Below are positions 38,301 to 48,529 of a stretch of DNA of 64,000 nt, piece after piece. The number at the start of each line of letters is the position of its first letter. The first letter of the stretch is position 1. The notes beneath the pieces were generated by a model that was not told where the DNA came from, did not search any database, and saw only the letters and a program-made list of their open reading frames with translations. This DNA is from Niebla homalea (Eukaryota; Ascomycota; Lecanoromycetes; Lecanorales; Ramalinaceae), in contig JAHGAU010000015.1 of assembly GCA_019925105.1 (NCBI GenBank), forward strand, positions 620,001-684,000, given 5' to 3'. Made by a program: the position numbers and the translations under genes.

Positions 38301-38958
38301 TAGAAAATTATCCGGTAGAAATAATAGTTTTACGGTATTAAGTTTCTGGGGACTTTAATTATATTAATATAATTTAAACCTATTTAACTTTATTAAAATT
38401 AATAACGATTTATATAGTAATTATAACGATAATAAAGCGTTTTTAAAGTATAATAGATTACGTTAAAGTATTATAGGATTTAAAATTTAATTTTTAAGAA
38501 TTAAATTAAAAAAAGTAATAAATTCTATAGCTTTAAAAGATTTTAATTAAAATAATCTGCTTATAATAAATATAGTTTTTAAATTATTTAATCGTTAATT
38601 ATTCTTAATTATTTAAGTAACTCTTTCCGAAGTTAAATATAAAATTATTATAATTATTAAGTTACCGGATTTTAATAAGGCGTTTAATTAATATATTAAA
38701 GTAATAATATTAAGATCCGGTAATACTTAAAAAGCCTATAATATATATATTTTCTCTATAATATTATCTTTAATCTTTCTTTAAAAATATTTAAAAGCGA
38801 ATTAAAAACGGTATTTTAAAGGATATAAAGTTAATACCTTTAATACCGCTATAAAAAAAGTATCCGCTATAATTAATAAACTAATACTTTAATTCGTATT
38901 AACGGATCTTACGATGTACGTTAATATAATATTAATATAAGTAATTATTACTATTATT

Positions 38959-39114
38959 TATTAATATATAAATTAAAAAGTATAATAATATATAAATAAT
39001 AATTCTACCTAAATATAGATAGGATCTTAAGGATCATCTATCCTTTACGTATAAAGAGTGTCCTACACCTATGAATGCTCCCTGGTATCCCCCATGCTAT
39101 GTATGCACATAACA
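38959..39114. repeat. Right LTR
   Basis: 156 bp, colinear with the left LTR without gaps. Here the inner (left) third is mutated and the outer end is preserved (CCCATGCTATGTATGCACAT followed by AACA), then the duplication ATAAC. Confidence 0.85.
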
Positions 39115-39119
39115 ATAAC

Positions 39120-39850
39120 GAAAAAAAAATATTAACGGATTACGGCTTAATAAAATCCTTAATTAAGAACTCGATTTTTTACCCGGATAGCTTAATATAA
39201 GCCCGAGGAGTTCGTCTTTCTTAATAAAAATATATCTTATAAATAAATTAATAAGCTTACCCTTACCCGTAATAATAAAGTTAATAATAAGTTAATTAAT
39301 CGTTGATATAAATAGTCCCTTAAAAGTTATCCTTATAAGAAAATTTAATCCTTAAAAAAATTAAAGAAATAAAGTATATTACCGGCCTTTATTACCGAGG
39401 GGTATATAGCGTATTAAATCTATTAAAGGTTTTTTACTTAAGAGTTATATATAAAATTTATTATTAATAAAATTCTCCCTTTCTATATTAAGGCTTTTAA
39501 GAATAAATAATCCGTTTTAATAATAAATAACGTATTTTATTATTAAGATCCCGAGTTTTTTAATGCTTATATGGAGGCCGGTATTATAGTAGAGTTTTTA
39601 CCACCGTATTCACCGGATTTAAACCTTATTAAGACGTTTTTTATATATTTTAAGGGTTGGATACGTTATTATTCAACTATAATTATAACTTATAAAACCG
39701 ATCCAGCTTTAAGGGGGTTTAATGTTTTTCTTAAGTAAATAATTCGGGGTATATACCCTTTATCGGGTAAATTAAATCCTATAACTTTATTTAAATACTT
39801 AGGTTATATATTTAAGGCAGAATTAAAGTATAGAATATTTTAATAGTAAA
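39120..39850 (+). pseudogene. C-terminal remnant of a Tc1-type DDE transposase
   Basis: Despite heavy mutation the + strand still reads PEEFVFLN near 39204, then a degenerate LIINNVFYY block near 39520 where active relatives have the second catalytic Asp. The clear Tc1 signature EFLPPYSPDLN follows at about 39590-39622, then LIKTFFIYFKGWIR in place of the usual LNPIEN...LKxWIRR. The changes seen (for example Asp to Asn) are those expected from C-to-T on the opposite strand. The gene is interrupted by the LTR element at 32188-39114 and is plainly dead. Confidence 0.72.
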
Positions 39851-42236
39851 TCCTTATATAAAAACGTTAATTCTTCCGGTTTAATTTAAATAATTACTTT
39901 TTATATAATTATTAACTTAAGTAATAATTTAACTCTTAAATAAACCCTTACCGTCCTTAAGCTTTATATTTAATTTAAATACGTCAATATCTATAAATTT
40001 ATTATTATAAGCTATATTTATAAATTATTTATTAATTATATAAGTAATAAACGTTATTAACTTACTAATTTTATAAACTTTAAAGGTTATACGGGCCTTA
40101 TAATTATTATCTTAATTTTTTATTTTATAAATAAAGGTTTTAAGTATCTTATTAAATATACCGAGCTTCTTAAGTTTAACTATAAGCTTCTTATTATATT
40201 TAATCTTTTATAAAATCCGTAACTTAAACCTTAACTTTTTTAAGAGCTTTTTAGTCTCCTTAAAAAAAGCATAAAGGTTTTTATTTAAAAATATACTTTT
40301 AAGATAACTTACGTAATCATAAGTATTATTATACTTAACCGGGCTATTACGGCCGTTATTAAACTGGCCGGTATATATAAGAAATCCCTTAATATTACGT
40401 TTTTACTCTTAAATATAGGCCGTTTTTACGGTAAACGTAGGATAAAGGTTGGTAAAGGGGTATAAAAAGGGGGTATTAAAAGGTTATTGGCTAGGCGGTT
40501 AATATATTTAATAAAATAAATTATATACTTAAATTAATAAGTAAATAAATAATCTTAAGTATAATAGATATTATTTAAATCGGATTAAGTTATTATAATT
40601 ATATAAGTTTTATATTCCGTTTTATAGTTTTTAAGCTTTTAAAAGCTTTATATTAAAAAGCTTTTCTTAATTCTTTAAGTAAGTTCTTTTTATTATATAT
40701 ACCGTTAAGTTTTATAAAGGCCTAACCTTATATATTTAATTTACCAAATATAATTATAACGTAAGCCTTTCCTTCAACCTAATAAGGTTTATCCTTATAT
40801 AAATATTAACCTAAATAAACTCTCTTTATAATAATCTTATTAGCCTTAAGCTTATTAAACCCGGCCCTTTTTAAGAGCTTTTTCTCTCGTTAAAAGCCTT
40901 ATTAAGTAACTATTCTTAAAAATATAAATACCGACTTAATTAAAACCTTTTATTACTTCGGATTAATAATAAGGAGGGGTACATCCGTTATATTAACGTC
41001 GTACTTAAATATAAATTAAATACCGAGTCTTTCTTTTGGACTAAAGTCCTTTAAGGCTGGTAAAATCAATTCTTATTATTTTTTATTTATTTTATTTCTC
41101 TTTAAATTTTTCTTTATTAACTTCGTCTTTAAAAGGTTTTTATATTTAAAATAAGCGGTAACGGCGACGAAATAATATATTAAGGATTAAAGACCAATAT
41201 ATTCTGACTTTACTTATAATTCGATACTATTTAAAAAGGCCAGAAATATTAAATATATCCTTCTTAAAGGTATATTTAAAGTCTTAATGGATAGGTTACT
41301 TAATTTAAGCTTAAAAAATCTATTACCCAATTTAGACTTTCTCCTTTTTCATTTCCTTTACTTTTTCAGCCTATTTCTTAGGTATAAATAAAGAAAAAGG
41401 TGAGGCTTTATGATTAAACGGCTTAAGCTCTTTCTGGGGTTAAAACTTAAAACGGGTAAAGATAATAAGTTTTTTTCCTTAATTTCATTATAATAGTTAA
41501 GTATTAACGTATTAAGTATATAATCCGTTATTATTATTATTATTCTTATTCTTAATATCTATCCTTATTCTTAAAGCCTTCTTAAAGTAATTTATATACT
41601 TAATAATAGGCTTTAATTTATTTAATATCCTTATTATTTATTAATAGTCTTTCTTTAAATTATTTAAGATTATTTAATTCTCTTTTAAACGGTTATATAA
41701 ATTCTACTTATACTTTTTATTTAAATTATTTAAATTTACGAACTGCTTTTAAACCGGGTATAGTTATTAAGGTTTTTAAGGGGAGGGGGTAATAACGTCC
41801 CGTTACTAAAGTAGTTATGGCTTATATATATAAATTCGATTAAGTATCTGCTATCCAGGAGTAAAAGGAGTACCGAGAAATACCTTCTTCGGTATAGGTA
41901 TAAGTAGGTTCAGTTTAAGGGCCTTCCCTATAACGGCTTAAAAAGGGTCTTCGGGCTTATCCTTTAACCCCTTATAAGTCCGGCGTTCCAACTTATTTAC
42001 GTTAATATTAAAACGCCGTTTCCTTACTTAATTAAAAAGAAAAACGGATAAAGAGAAGTCCTTTAAGTTTATTTTCGTTATAAAAGGTTTAAAGGTGGCC
42101 TTTAAAGGGGGCGGCGGTAATATACCTTTATAGCGAGTGGACGGCTTACTTTTTATAAACCTGGATAATATTTATAATACCTTTAATTAAGAGATCTACG
42201 TTTATATAAGCTATATAAATAATTATAAAGGGACCA
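39851..42236. other. AT-rich right part of the TIR element, unexplained
   Basis: 2.4 kb between the transposase remnant and the right TIR. Too long for a plain Tc1 element. The minus strand keeps coding-like stretches (for example around 40180-40290, KNLYAFFKETKKLLKKL), so a second degenerated gene on the minus strand is possible. I cannot name it. Confidence 0.4.
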
Positions 42237-42341
42237 AATCGCAAAAAGCAGCTGCTGGCGGTAATAAGCGGGGTTCTCACCAAAAAAAAGGTGCGCGGTC
42301 CGCTTACTAGCGCCGGGAGACACATGATTTGGATTCGACAA
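42237..42341 (-). repeat. Right terminal inverted repeat of the TIR element
   Basis: Reverse complement of the left TIR. It ends GGATTCGACAA, directly followed by TA. Confidence 0.85.
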
Positions 42342-42633
42342 TACTGCTGCGACCTTCGGGTTGGGTACAGACCGAGCAAGAGGGTTCCACTTCACCGGGT
42401 CTTTAGCCTTGGAGTAAGGGAGTCAATGCACTGGTGGCACGATCATCATCTTTACTTCTCATATGCGGTATGCAGCGCTACTGTACGCTACACATGCAGC
42501 ACGGTATTTGGGAATGCCAACACCTGCAACATATTTTCCGGCAGTTTGGTCACTGTTCCCGAGCCGTGAACCTCTCTGCTGATGGCAGTGAATTGGATTG
42601 GGTAGTTGATGTGGAAGACAGGATTGAAGCATC

Positions 42634-43801
42634 TCATTGCTGGTGCTTCTTGTGAATGTCGATCACCCTTTGCACTTCGTCGAAACTGCCCATAAAGATG
42701 CCCGATCGATCGTGGATATGCTCGGGGACCACGGTTAGCATTCGATTCATGTGACTGTCCACTGCTTGGCCGCCAGCTGTCATGAAAGTCAGTTCGAGGC
42801 TCTTCCTAGCCGCTAAGCTACAAATCGGAAAATCACTCACCGTTTTCAAAGACCATGGCCATTGGTGCACACTCATACAAGATTCTCAACTTGCCTTTCG
42901 GGCTCTTTTTGTCCGCAGGATAAGCAAATATCCCGCCATACAATAGAGTTCGATAGGCATCTGCTACCATGCTGCCGATGTAACGAGCACTGTACGGCTT
43001 GCCGCTCTTCTCCATTGGATACTTCAGACCATTGAAATACTCCTTGACCGGCTCTTCCCAATAGAGACTATTACCTTCGTTGACACTGTATATTGCGCGA
43101 GACCGGGGCATTTTGATGTCCGGGTGGGTGAGGATGAATTCCCCAAGCGCATTGTCCATGGTGAAGCCATTGACACTTCCACCCTTCATCGTGATGACTA
43201 GCTGAGCGCTGGCACCGTACATTGTGAAGCCGCTGGCTACCAATTCGGTGCCGGGCAACTTCAAATCCTCCTCAATCCCTTTACAATCCTCGTCCACCCT
43301 GAAGATGCCGAAGATTGTCCCCACACTCACGCCTGCATCGAGGTTGCTTGACCCATCAATTGGATCGCAGACCACGGCATACCGCGCCCTTGGATGCTCC
43401 TTGAACACCATCAGATGTTCCTCCTCTTCCGAGACCAGGAGCTTGCACTTTCCGGATGACCGCATCGCAGCCACAAAAAGGTCATTGCCAATGACATCGA
43501 GCTTCTTCTGATCGTCCCCAGTAGTATTTGAAGATCCAGCCAATCCAGTAAGGTTGATCAACGTTGCTCGACGAATGTAGTACGCAATCGACTTGAAGGA
43601 AAATTGTAAAGCATGGCAGAGGAGTCTATCAACATTGTCAGCTCAGTGGGGGAGTGACGGCCAGGGCAGTACGCACGTGAAGTCTCCGGTAGCCTCTTTG
43701 TGCTTGGTCTGCTCTTCGGTCAGGAAACGGGTCAGGGTGACAATGTCTGTATTGATCTTCTCCTGAGCCAGTGGCACCGTTTCTCCGTTAGCTTGAGACA
43801 T
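42634..43801 (-). CDS. fbp1: Fructose-1,6-bisphosphatase
   Basis: Hydrolyses fructose-1,6-bisphosphate to fructose-6-phosphate, the committed cytosolic step of gluconeogenesis. Three phase-consistent exons (43801-43677, 43625-42841, 42776-42634) give 350 residues, the normal length. Conserved features: EKINTDIVTLTRFL near the N-terminus, YYIRRATLINLTGLAG, SEEEE, the metal and phosphate site CDPIDGSSNLD at about residues 128-138, GFTMYGASAQLV, ARYIGSMVADAYRTLLYGGI and the C-terminal AGGQAVD. Start set at MSQANGETVPLAQEK; an open frame extends upstream to 43912 and contains a plausible-looking TPSGSLRRLPG stretch, so a longer N-terminus or an additional 5' exon is possible. The stop lies 292 bp from the right transposon TIR. 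In other fungi the gene is glucose-repressed. Confidence 0.9.
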
Positions 43802-46079
43802 GCCTGGGAGTCTTCGTAGAGAACCAGAAGGAGTCTGATTGCCTGGGGTGTCAACGTCAACGGGTGCTGGTAAAAGACCTGTTGAATAAGTCCAAGTGAT
43901 CGGAATGAGCACTTTATGTCTGCCTTTGTAGGAGTCGAAAGCCGCTTATCTTTGCGCGTCAATGACCTCCTCCTGGCGGTCAATGTCTCTTCCAAAATTC
44001 CCCTGCCCCGCAGCCCCACCTGCCGAGGCCTTATGTGGGCATTATTGCAGGAGATCACTCTAAGCTCCTATGAGCTTGAAGAGACGCAGCGATTGGGCGA
44101 TTTTGGTAGGTCTTGTATAAAGTCAAGAGGTGTCCGACACCAATTCTAGCGTCCCTTGCATAGTAGTGAGAAAAGTTACAATTAACAAATTCTGTTGGTG
44201 TTCACAACGATGGTCATCACGTGATCCCAGGATATTGTTCTTGGCAAGATCTTTTTCCCACAGGTCGCCTCTGGTGCTTCTCAAGCTTCGAAATCGGCGT
44301 TGCGACTGTCAGCCGCAAGAGCTCCTCTGACACCCGTCAACGACGGTCCTAAGATGCTCAATACTGTGAGAAACAAAGATTTGGCATGGCCTACCTGCCG
44401 AGGCCGGCGGCCAAAATCAACATCATGGTAGCTACATTTATCCTTGAGCTTTCGTCCTTACCTCTTTCCCACTGTATGATGATTTGTTCAAACCGCAAAA
44501 CTAGAGTCTTTGACCCCTAGGGGAGTGAAACGTCTATTGCAACACGTCAGTCTGATGATTATATGTCGTACCACTGGAGCTGCTTTCATTGCTATGGGAG
44601 ACTCCGGCTGACCCTTTTTGAGCAGGCATGAAAGCAGACAATGTAAGAGAATTTTCTTCATGTCCCTCGACTCGCCTCAACATCCCTGTTCAACACATGA
44701 GCAATGATGCTTTTCGTACAATGTACGCTGGAAATTACCGACTGAGTCCTTCGGGTCGTTGAAGTCATCAAATGGCTATTTCTGAGCTCCCAGTTCAAGA
44801 GATGTTCTACTACAATCCACGAATTCCAACCTTCTCAAACCACGACTGATCAGCAGAAATTCAGAGGGCCTAGATATCCTACGCCCGTGCAAACTCACCG
44901 CAGCCAAGGGGCTTTCTCGACAAGACACCTGTTGAAGAGCATGGATCCTGCCATTGCTTGAGCTATGATGTTCATTTGTTTGAAATCATGCATCATCAGC
45001 ATGATAATGGTACGCGACTCTTCCCCTCTGGCTACTGCCCCCGGAGCACAAGTGATGAATGGCACTGGGCTCCGAAAATCTCATGATTGGAAATGCCCTA
45101 TTGCGGCAGGCCTAGAAAACCTCGCCCACTGATCTTGCATGTGGCTGTCTATACTCAAACGTGGGACCAATGTTTCAAACACTAACTCAGCGACTTATAG
45201 GGACATTTTCGACGGGAGAATGAGTCGAAGTAACACGTATGCAGGCCTCAGCCGCTCGCTTGTATCTGTGATGAACTCCTAGATGACGAGTCTGATTCGG
45301 ATTTCCGATGTTGACACATCACTCAATATACCATTCATGCCTTCTGAGAACACTTTGCTTCTTGTTCGCTTCACACGCGGTCACGATCCTATTACTGATA
45401 TCTCAAAGAAATTGCAGTGGTTTCTTCAGCCTTGCGACGTGTGAAGCGAGAGGTCAGTCTCTTTCTCGATATCTTCAAAGTGCCCTTTCCAATGATGATA
45501 CTACAAATCTCATGACAAGCATATGTCCAAGCCGACTTGCGAGTTGGCCAAGACGAAGATTTTCTACTGATTGAGAGAGTTAAACCTTCTCAACCTATCA
45601 AGCTAAACTTCAATCGCTACAATTGCTGACCTAAACGTTGTAGTGTCTAGTCCTCCGACGTAGTGACTTAAGGGGTATGACGCAATTCTTCATGCAAGGC
45701 AATCATATCGATGAATTCATGGGCCTTGATGGATTGAGGTATCCACCTCCATAGGGTGAGTAGTCTGTAACCCTATTCGTCCCCATTATATGATGATCCA
45801 AATATTACAATCTCACGACGGTCAACATAGCTGCACGTCAGCTGTGATGAGATTGCCCATGACCGGGCGTTCGATCTGATCCGAATGTTCGTGAACATTC
45901 TCTGCGTTCTACCGAGTACTTGGTTATAGCCGATGACCACTGTGACGTCATACTTACATTTATCAAAGGGTTACACAAACGCATTCATCGATCACTCGCA
46001 TTCCACAACCTCCTCTCATCAAAACCAACAAACGAATCATCCAAGGCCACTCAATACCGAACTCCAGCGATTCCAAACC
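43802..46079. other. Intergenic between divergent genes
   Basis: 2.3 kb upstream of fbp1 (-) and of the small gene at 46080 (+). No recognised coding sequence; an 88-codon frame at 45308-45574 has no features. A TCACGTGA palindrome lies at 44217-44224. The AT/GC balance is ordinary, so RIP-like mutation has not spread here. Confidence 0.45.
44217..44224. promoter_or_regulatory. E-box palindrome TCACGTGA upstream of fbp1
   Basis: Lies within the extended palindrome ATCACGTGAT about 415 bp upstream of the fbp1 start. A CACGTG core is a known bHLH site; role here is inferred. Confidence 0.25.
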
Positions 46080-46382
46080 ATGTCTTCAAACAGCTACTCC
46101 ACATTCCAATCCTCCAGCTACTCTAGCTATTCAGACTCTTCAGGCAATCGATATCAGGAGTCTACGTCATCTGACCCCTCCGGAACCACCACTCACCGAT
46201 CTACTCAGGAAGCAGGGAAGCCCGCTCTGCAGGAGACAACCAGGGTCCCCGCAGGTGGGCGTGTTGAGGGTTTGAGCAATGATCGCCGAATCGAGGATGT
46301 CAGTGACGAGGAGGACCAAGCTGCGAGGGAGTACGAGGAACGGATGGAGGACGAGTATGCAAAGCGCGAAGGAGGAGCATAG
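46080..46382 (+). CDS. Small Ser/Tyr-rich protein of unknown function
   Basis: 100 residues, single exon. The N-terminal half is a Ser/Tyr-rich stretch (SSNSYSTFQSSSYSSYSDSS), the middle is Thr/Gly rich, and the C-terminal third is highly charged (SDEEDQAAREYEERMEDEYAKREGG). No signal peptide, membrane segment or known domain is visible. The open frame begins further upstream at 45933, but the ATG at 46080 (accATGtct) gives a product with coherent composition, and the upstream 49 codons look like leader sequence. I take it as a probable gene because of its strong compositional bias; the function is unknown. Confidence 0.55.
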   Translation: MSSNSYSTFQSSSYSSYSDSSGNRYQESTSSDPSGTTTHRSTQEAGKPALQETTRVPAGGRVEGLSNDRRIEDVSDEEDQAAREYEERMEDEYAKREGGA

Positions 46383-46990
46383 GTATTGACTGGGAACAAT
46401 CTGACTTGGACGGTGTTGCAAGGGTAGCAGAGCGTACAAACAATGGACTTTGCATGTGCTTGAGCGTATAGAATCCAACAAATCAATCGCTTGCTCGCAG
46501 AGACTGAGCTCTCATGAACTATCCAGTGCAATTAATTCCTAGCTTTTTCAATACATGGATCTTCTTGAGTGCGTGTGTAAAAAGTGAATGATATTACTCT
46601 AATCCGTACAACCGCCAGAACGGTGGTAGGGCTGAAGCTATAGTGGGTTCGAATTTCTAGACGATTCTCTACAATACAAGCTGCCTTGTTCTTCTTCGCT
46701 TGACCACGCTGTTTTCTTTCCAGGTATTTCGGCGAGCAATGACAGAGCCATTGCCTGCATTTTGATCGTAAGTCAGCTTCTGTTGGTCGTCGAGTCCTTA
46801 CATTCAATGATGATAATTGTACGCTGGCACCAGTCCTAGAAGACTTGTACTCTTTTGCTGCGGATTAGCTTTGCTGGAGCATAGATCTCCTTTTCCACCT
46901 GATTCATATCCCACGTTCGAGGATTATCTAGAGAGTACCTAAGCACGCCAGCTGATGAGATCCTCTAGTTCTCTATATCGTTGACGCACA
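46383..46990. other. Intergenic: aha1 upstream region
   Basis: 608 bp with no recognised gene; holds the 3' flank of the small gene and the aha1 promoter. Confidence 0.45.
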
Positions 46991-48137
46991 ATGGTCCTCC
47001 ACAACCCCAACAACTGGCACTGGGTCAACAAGGATGTCCGAGAATGGGCAAGAGACTACTTGGAGAAGAACCTTGTCGGTGTCTCAGCCGAGCAAAATGA
47101 GGTCTCAGCCAGAATCTCCAAAGTCGTGAGCATGGATGGCGATGTGGACGTTAGCCAGCGGAAGGGCAAGGTTATAACATTATTCGACGTGAAGGTCCAG
47201 CTGGAATATGAGGGTAAGTAAAATCACAATCTCCAGCAGGCTAGCCATGCCTTGACTGACAATCCATTAGGAAGCACAAAGGACGATGAAGATGTCAGCG
47301 GCACCATCACCATCCCGGAAGTCGCCCACGATACCGAGGAAGATGAGTACGTCGTATGTTCCCTTTTGCACCCCACCCCATCCCAGACCCTCCCCCTCCT
47401 ACAGTCAAGCTAACACCGGCTCTGCCCCACAGTTCGAGATAGACATCCACTCCGACGCCTCCTCCAAGCAACCCGTCAAGGACCTCGTCCGCTCCAAGAT
47501 AACCCCGCAGCTGCGCACGAAGCTCGCCCGGATCGGCCCCGCGCTCATCACCGAGCACGGCAAGGACCTGCAGCATGCCACGGGCGCGACCCCGGAGCTG
47601 CCCAAGAGCAAGATCACGTCCTCGTCCAGCGTCGGCCAGTCCACAGCCAAGACCAACACCACCACCACGCCTTCTCCCGCTGCGGCGGCGCAGAAGACGT
47701 CGACTAATGGGGCATCGAGTGTGAATACCGTCCAGATCACCAGTAGTGATGAGTTCCGAACCACGGCGCAGGAACTCTACACCACCTTCACCGCCCCCGA
47801 CCGGCTGACGGCGTTCATGCGTGCCCCACCGACCGTCTATGAAGGTGCTGGCCCCGGAAAGAAATTCTCCTTCTTCGGGGGTAACGTGTCCGGCTCGTAC
47901 GTGTCCCTGGATGAACCCACGAAGATTGTGCAGGGGTGGCGGTTGGGCAGCTGGCCTGAGGGGCATTTCAGCACGCTCAAGATCGAGTTTGACCAGAACG
48001 ATCGGGATGCGGTGACCGTGATGCGGGTGCAGTGGGATGGGGTTCCCGTCGGGGAGGAGGAGGTGGTGAGGAGGAACTGGGGTGAGTTTTACGTGAGGAG
48101 CATCAAGACGACGTTTGGGTTTGGGACGATCCTGTGA
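46991..48137 (+). CDS. aha1: Aha1, activator of Hsp90 ATPase
   Basis: Cytosolic co-chaperone that binds Hsp90 and stimulates its ATPase activity. Three exons (46991-47213, 47271-47353, 47433-48137) join in phase to give 336 residues. The N-terminal Aha1 domain opens with NPNNWHWVNKDVREWARDYL and continues through GKVITLFDVKVQLEYEG and GTITIPEVAHDTEEDEYVFEI. A Ser/Thr/Ala-rich linker (about residues 170-215) leads to the C-terminal AHSA1/START-like domain: FRTTAQELYTTFTAPDRLTAF, FSFFGGNVSGSYVSL, IVQGWRLGSWPEGHFSTL, and the final GFGTIL. Length and order match yeast Aha1 rather than the short Hch1, which lacks the C-terminal domain. Confidence 0.92.
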
Positions 48138-48529
48138 TCCCTGCGGCTCTTCCCGGGGCGAATAGGTGGAAAGGAAAGAGAGCAATAGGGCGGGTAAGAA
48201 GTGGTAGCTGGGGTGCGAGACTTAGAGAATAGAATGAGGACATGAAGCGATGAAGCATCTTCGGTTCTGTCACAATCTGCTCCAAATGCGTGTGAAAGTC
48301 ATTCGTCTTCACTGAGGCGAAAACTCAAATTCAGAAAAACAATAAAATGACGACGAAAGTAGGCTGCGTCTCGATCACAATCGTCTCGTCATCTCTATAT
48401 GGATGTGGGTATCTCTCTACGCATGTCTAATGATACAGACCAGAAAGTAGTTCGAAGCAGCTTTCCCCGGCTTCCGTGCTTCCTAGCAAATTTTCCAATG
48501 CCAAACCTGCGCTGTACAATGCTTCTGCA
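48138..48529. other. Intergenic between convergent aha1 and the carboxypeptidase gene
   Basis: 392 bp of 3' flank for both genes; nothing else seen. Confidence 0.5.

Larger units (their letters stand above)
32188..39114. mobile_element. LTR retrotransposon, RIP-like degraded
   Basis: Two direct repeats of exactly 156 bp (32188-32343 and 38959-39114) begin TG (TA in the mutated right copy) and end CA in the right copy. The 5-bp sequence ATAAC lies directly before the left (32183-32187) and after the right repeat (39115-39119), so this is a complete insertion of 6,927 bp. The roughly 30 differences between the LTRs are all transitions. The interior of about 6.6 kb is AT-saturated with stops in all frames, and I could not identify gag or pol motifs, so Copia or Gypsy origin and strand are undecided. 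Confidence 0.85.
31551..42341. mobile_element. Tc1/mariner-like TIR element containing a nested LTR retrotransposon
   Basis: Both ends carry an inverted repeat of about 105 bp starting TTGTCGAATCCAAATCA, left 31551-31655 and right about 42237-42341, with only a handful of transition mismatches. The element is flanked by TA on both sides (31549-31550 and 42342-42343), the usual target duplication of Tc1/mariner elements. Tc1-type DDE transposase remnants on the + strand (around 31800-32187 and 39140-39850) support the class. A 6.9-kb LTR retrotransposon sits inside; without it and its 5-bp duplication the element would be about 3.86 kb. The interior is extremely AT-rich with stops in every frame and almost no CpA or TpG, as expected after RIP. 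The GC-richer TIRs are well preserved. The element should be immobile. Confidence 0.82.

Noticed and set aside
47307..48185. 292-codon minus-strand frame opposite aha1
   Set aside because: Gly/Pro/Arg-rich shadow of the aha1 reading frame.
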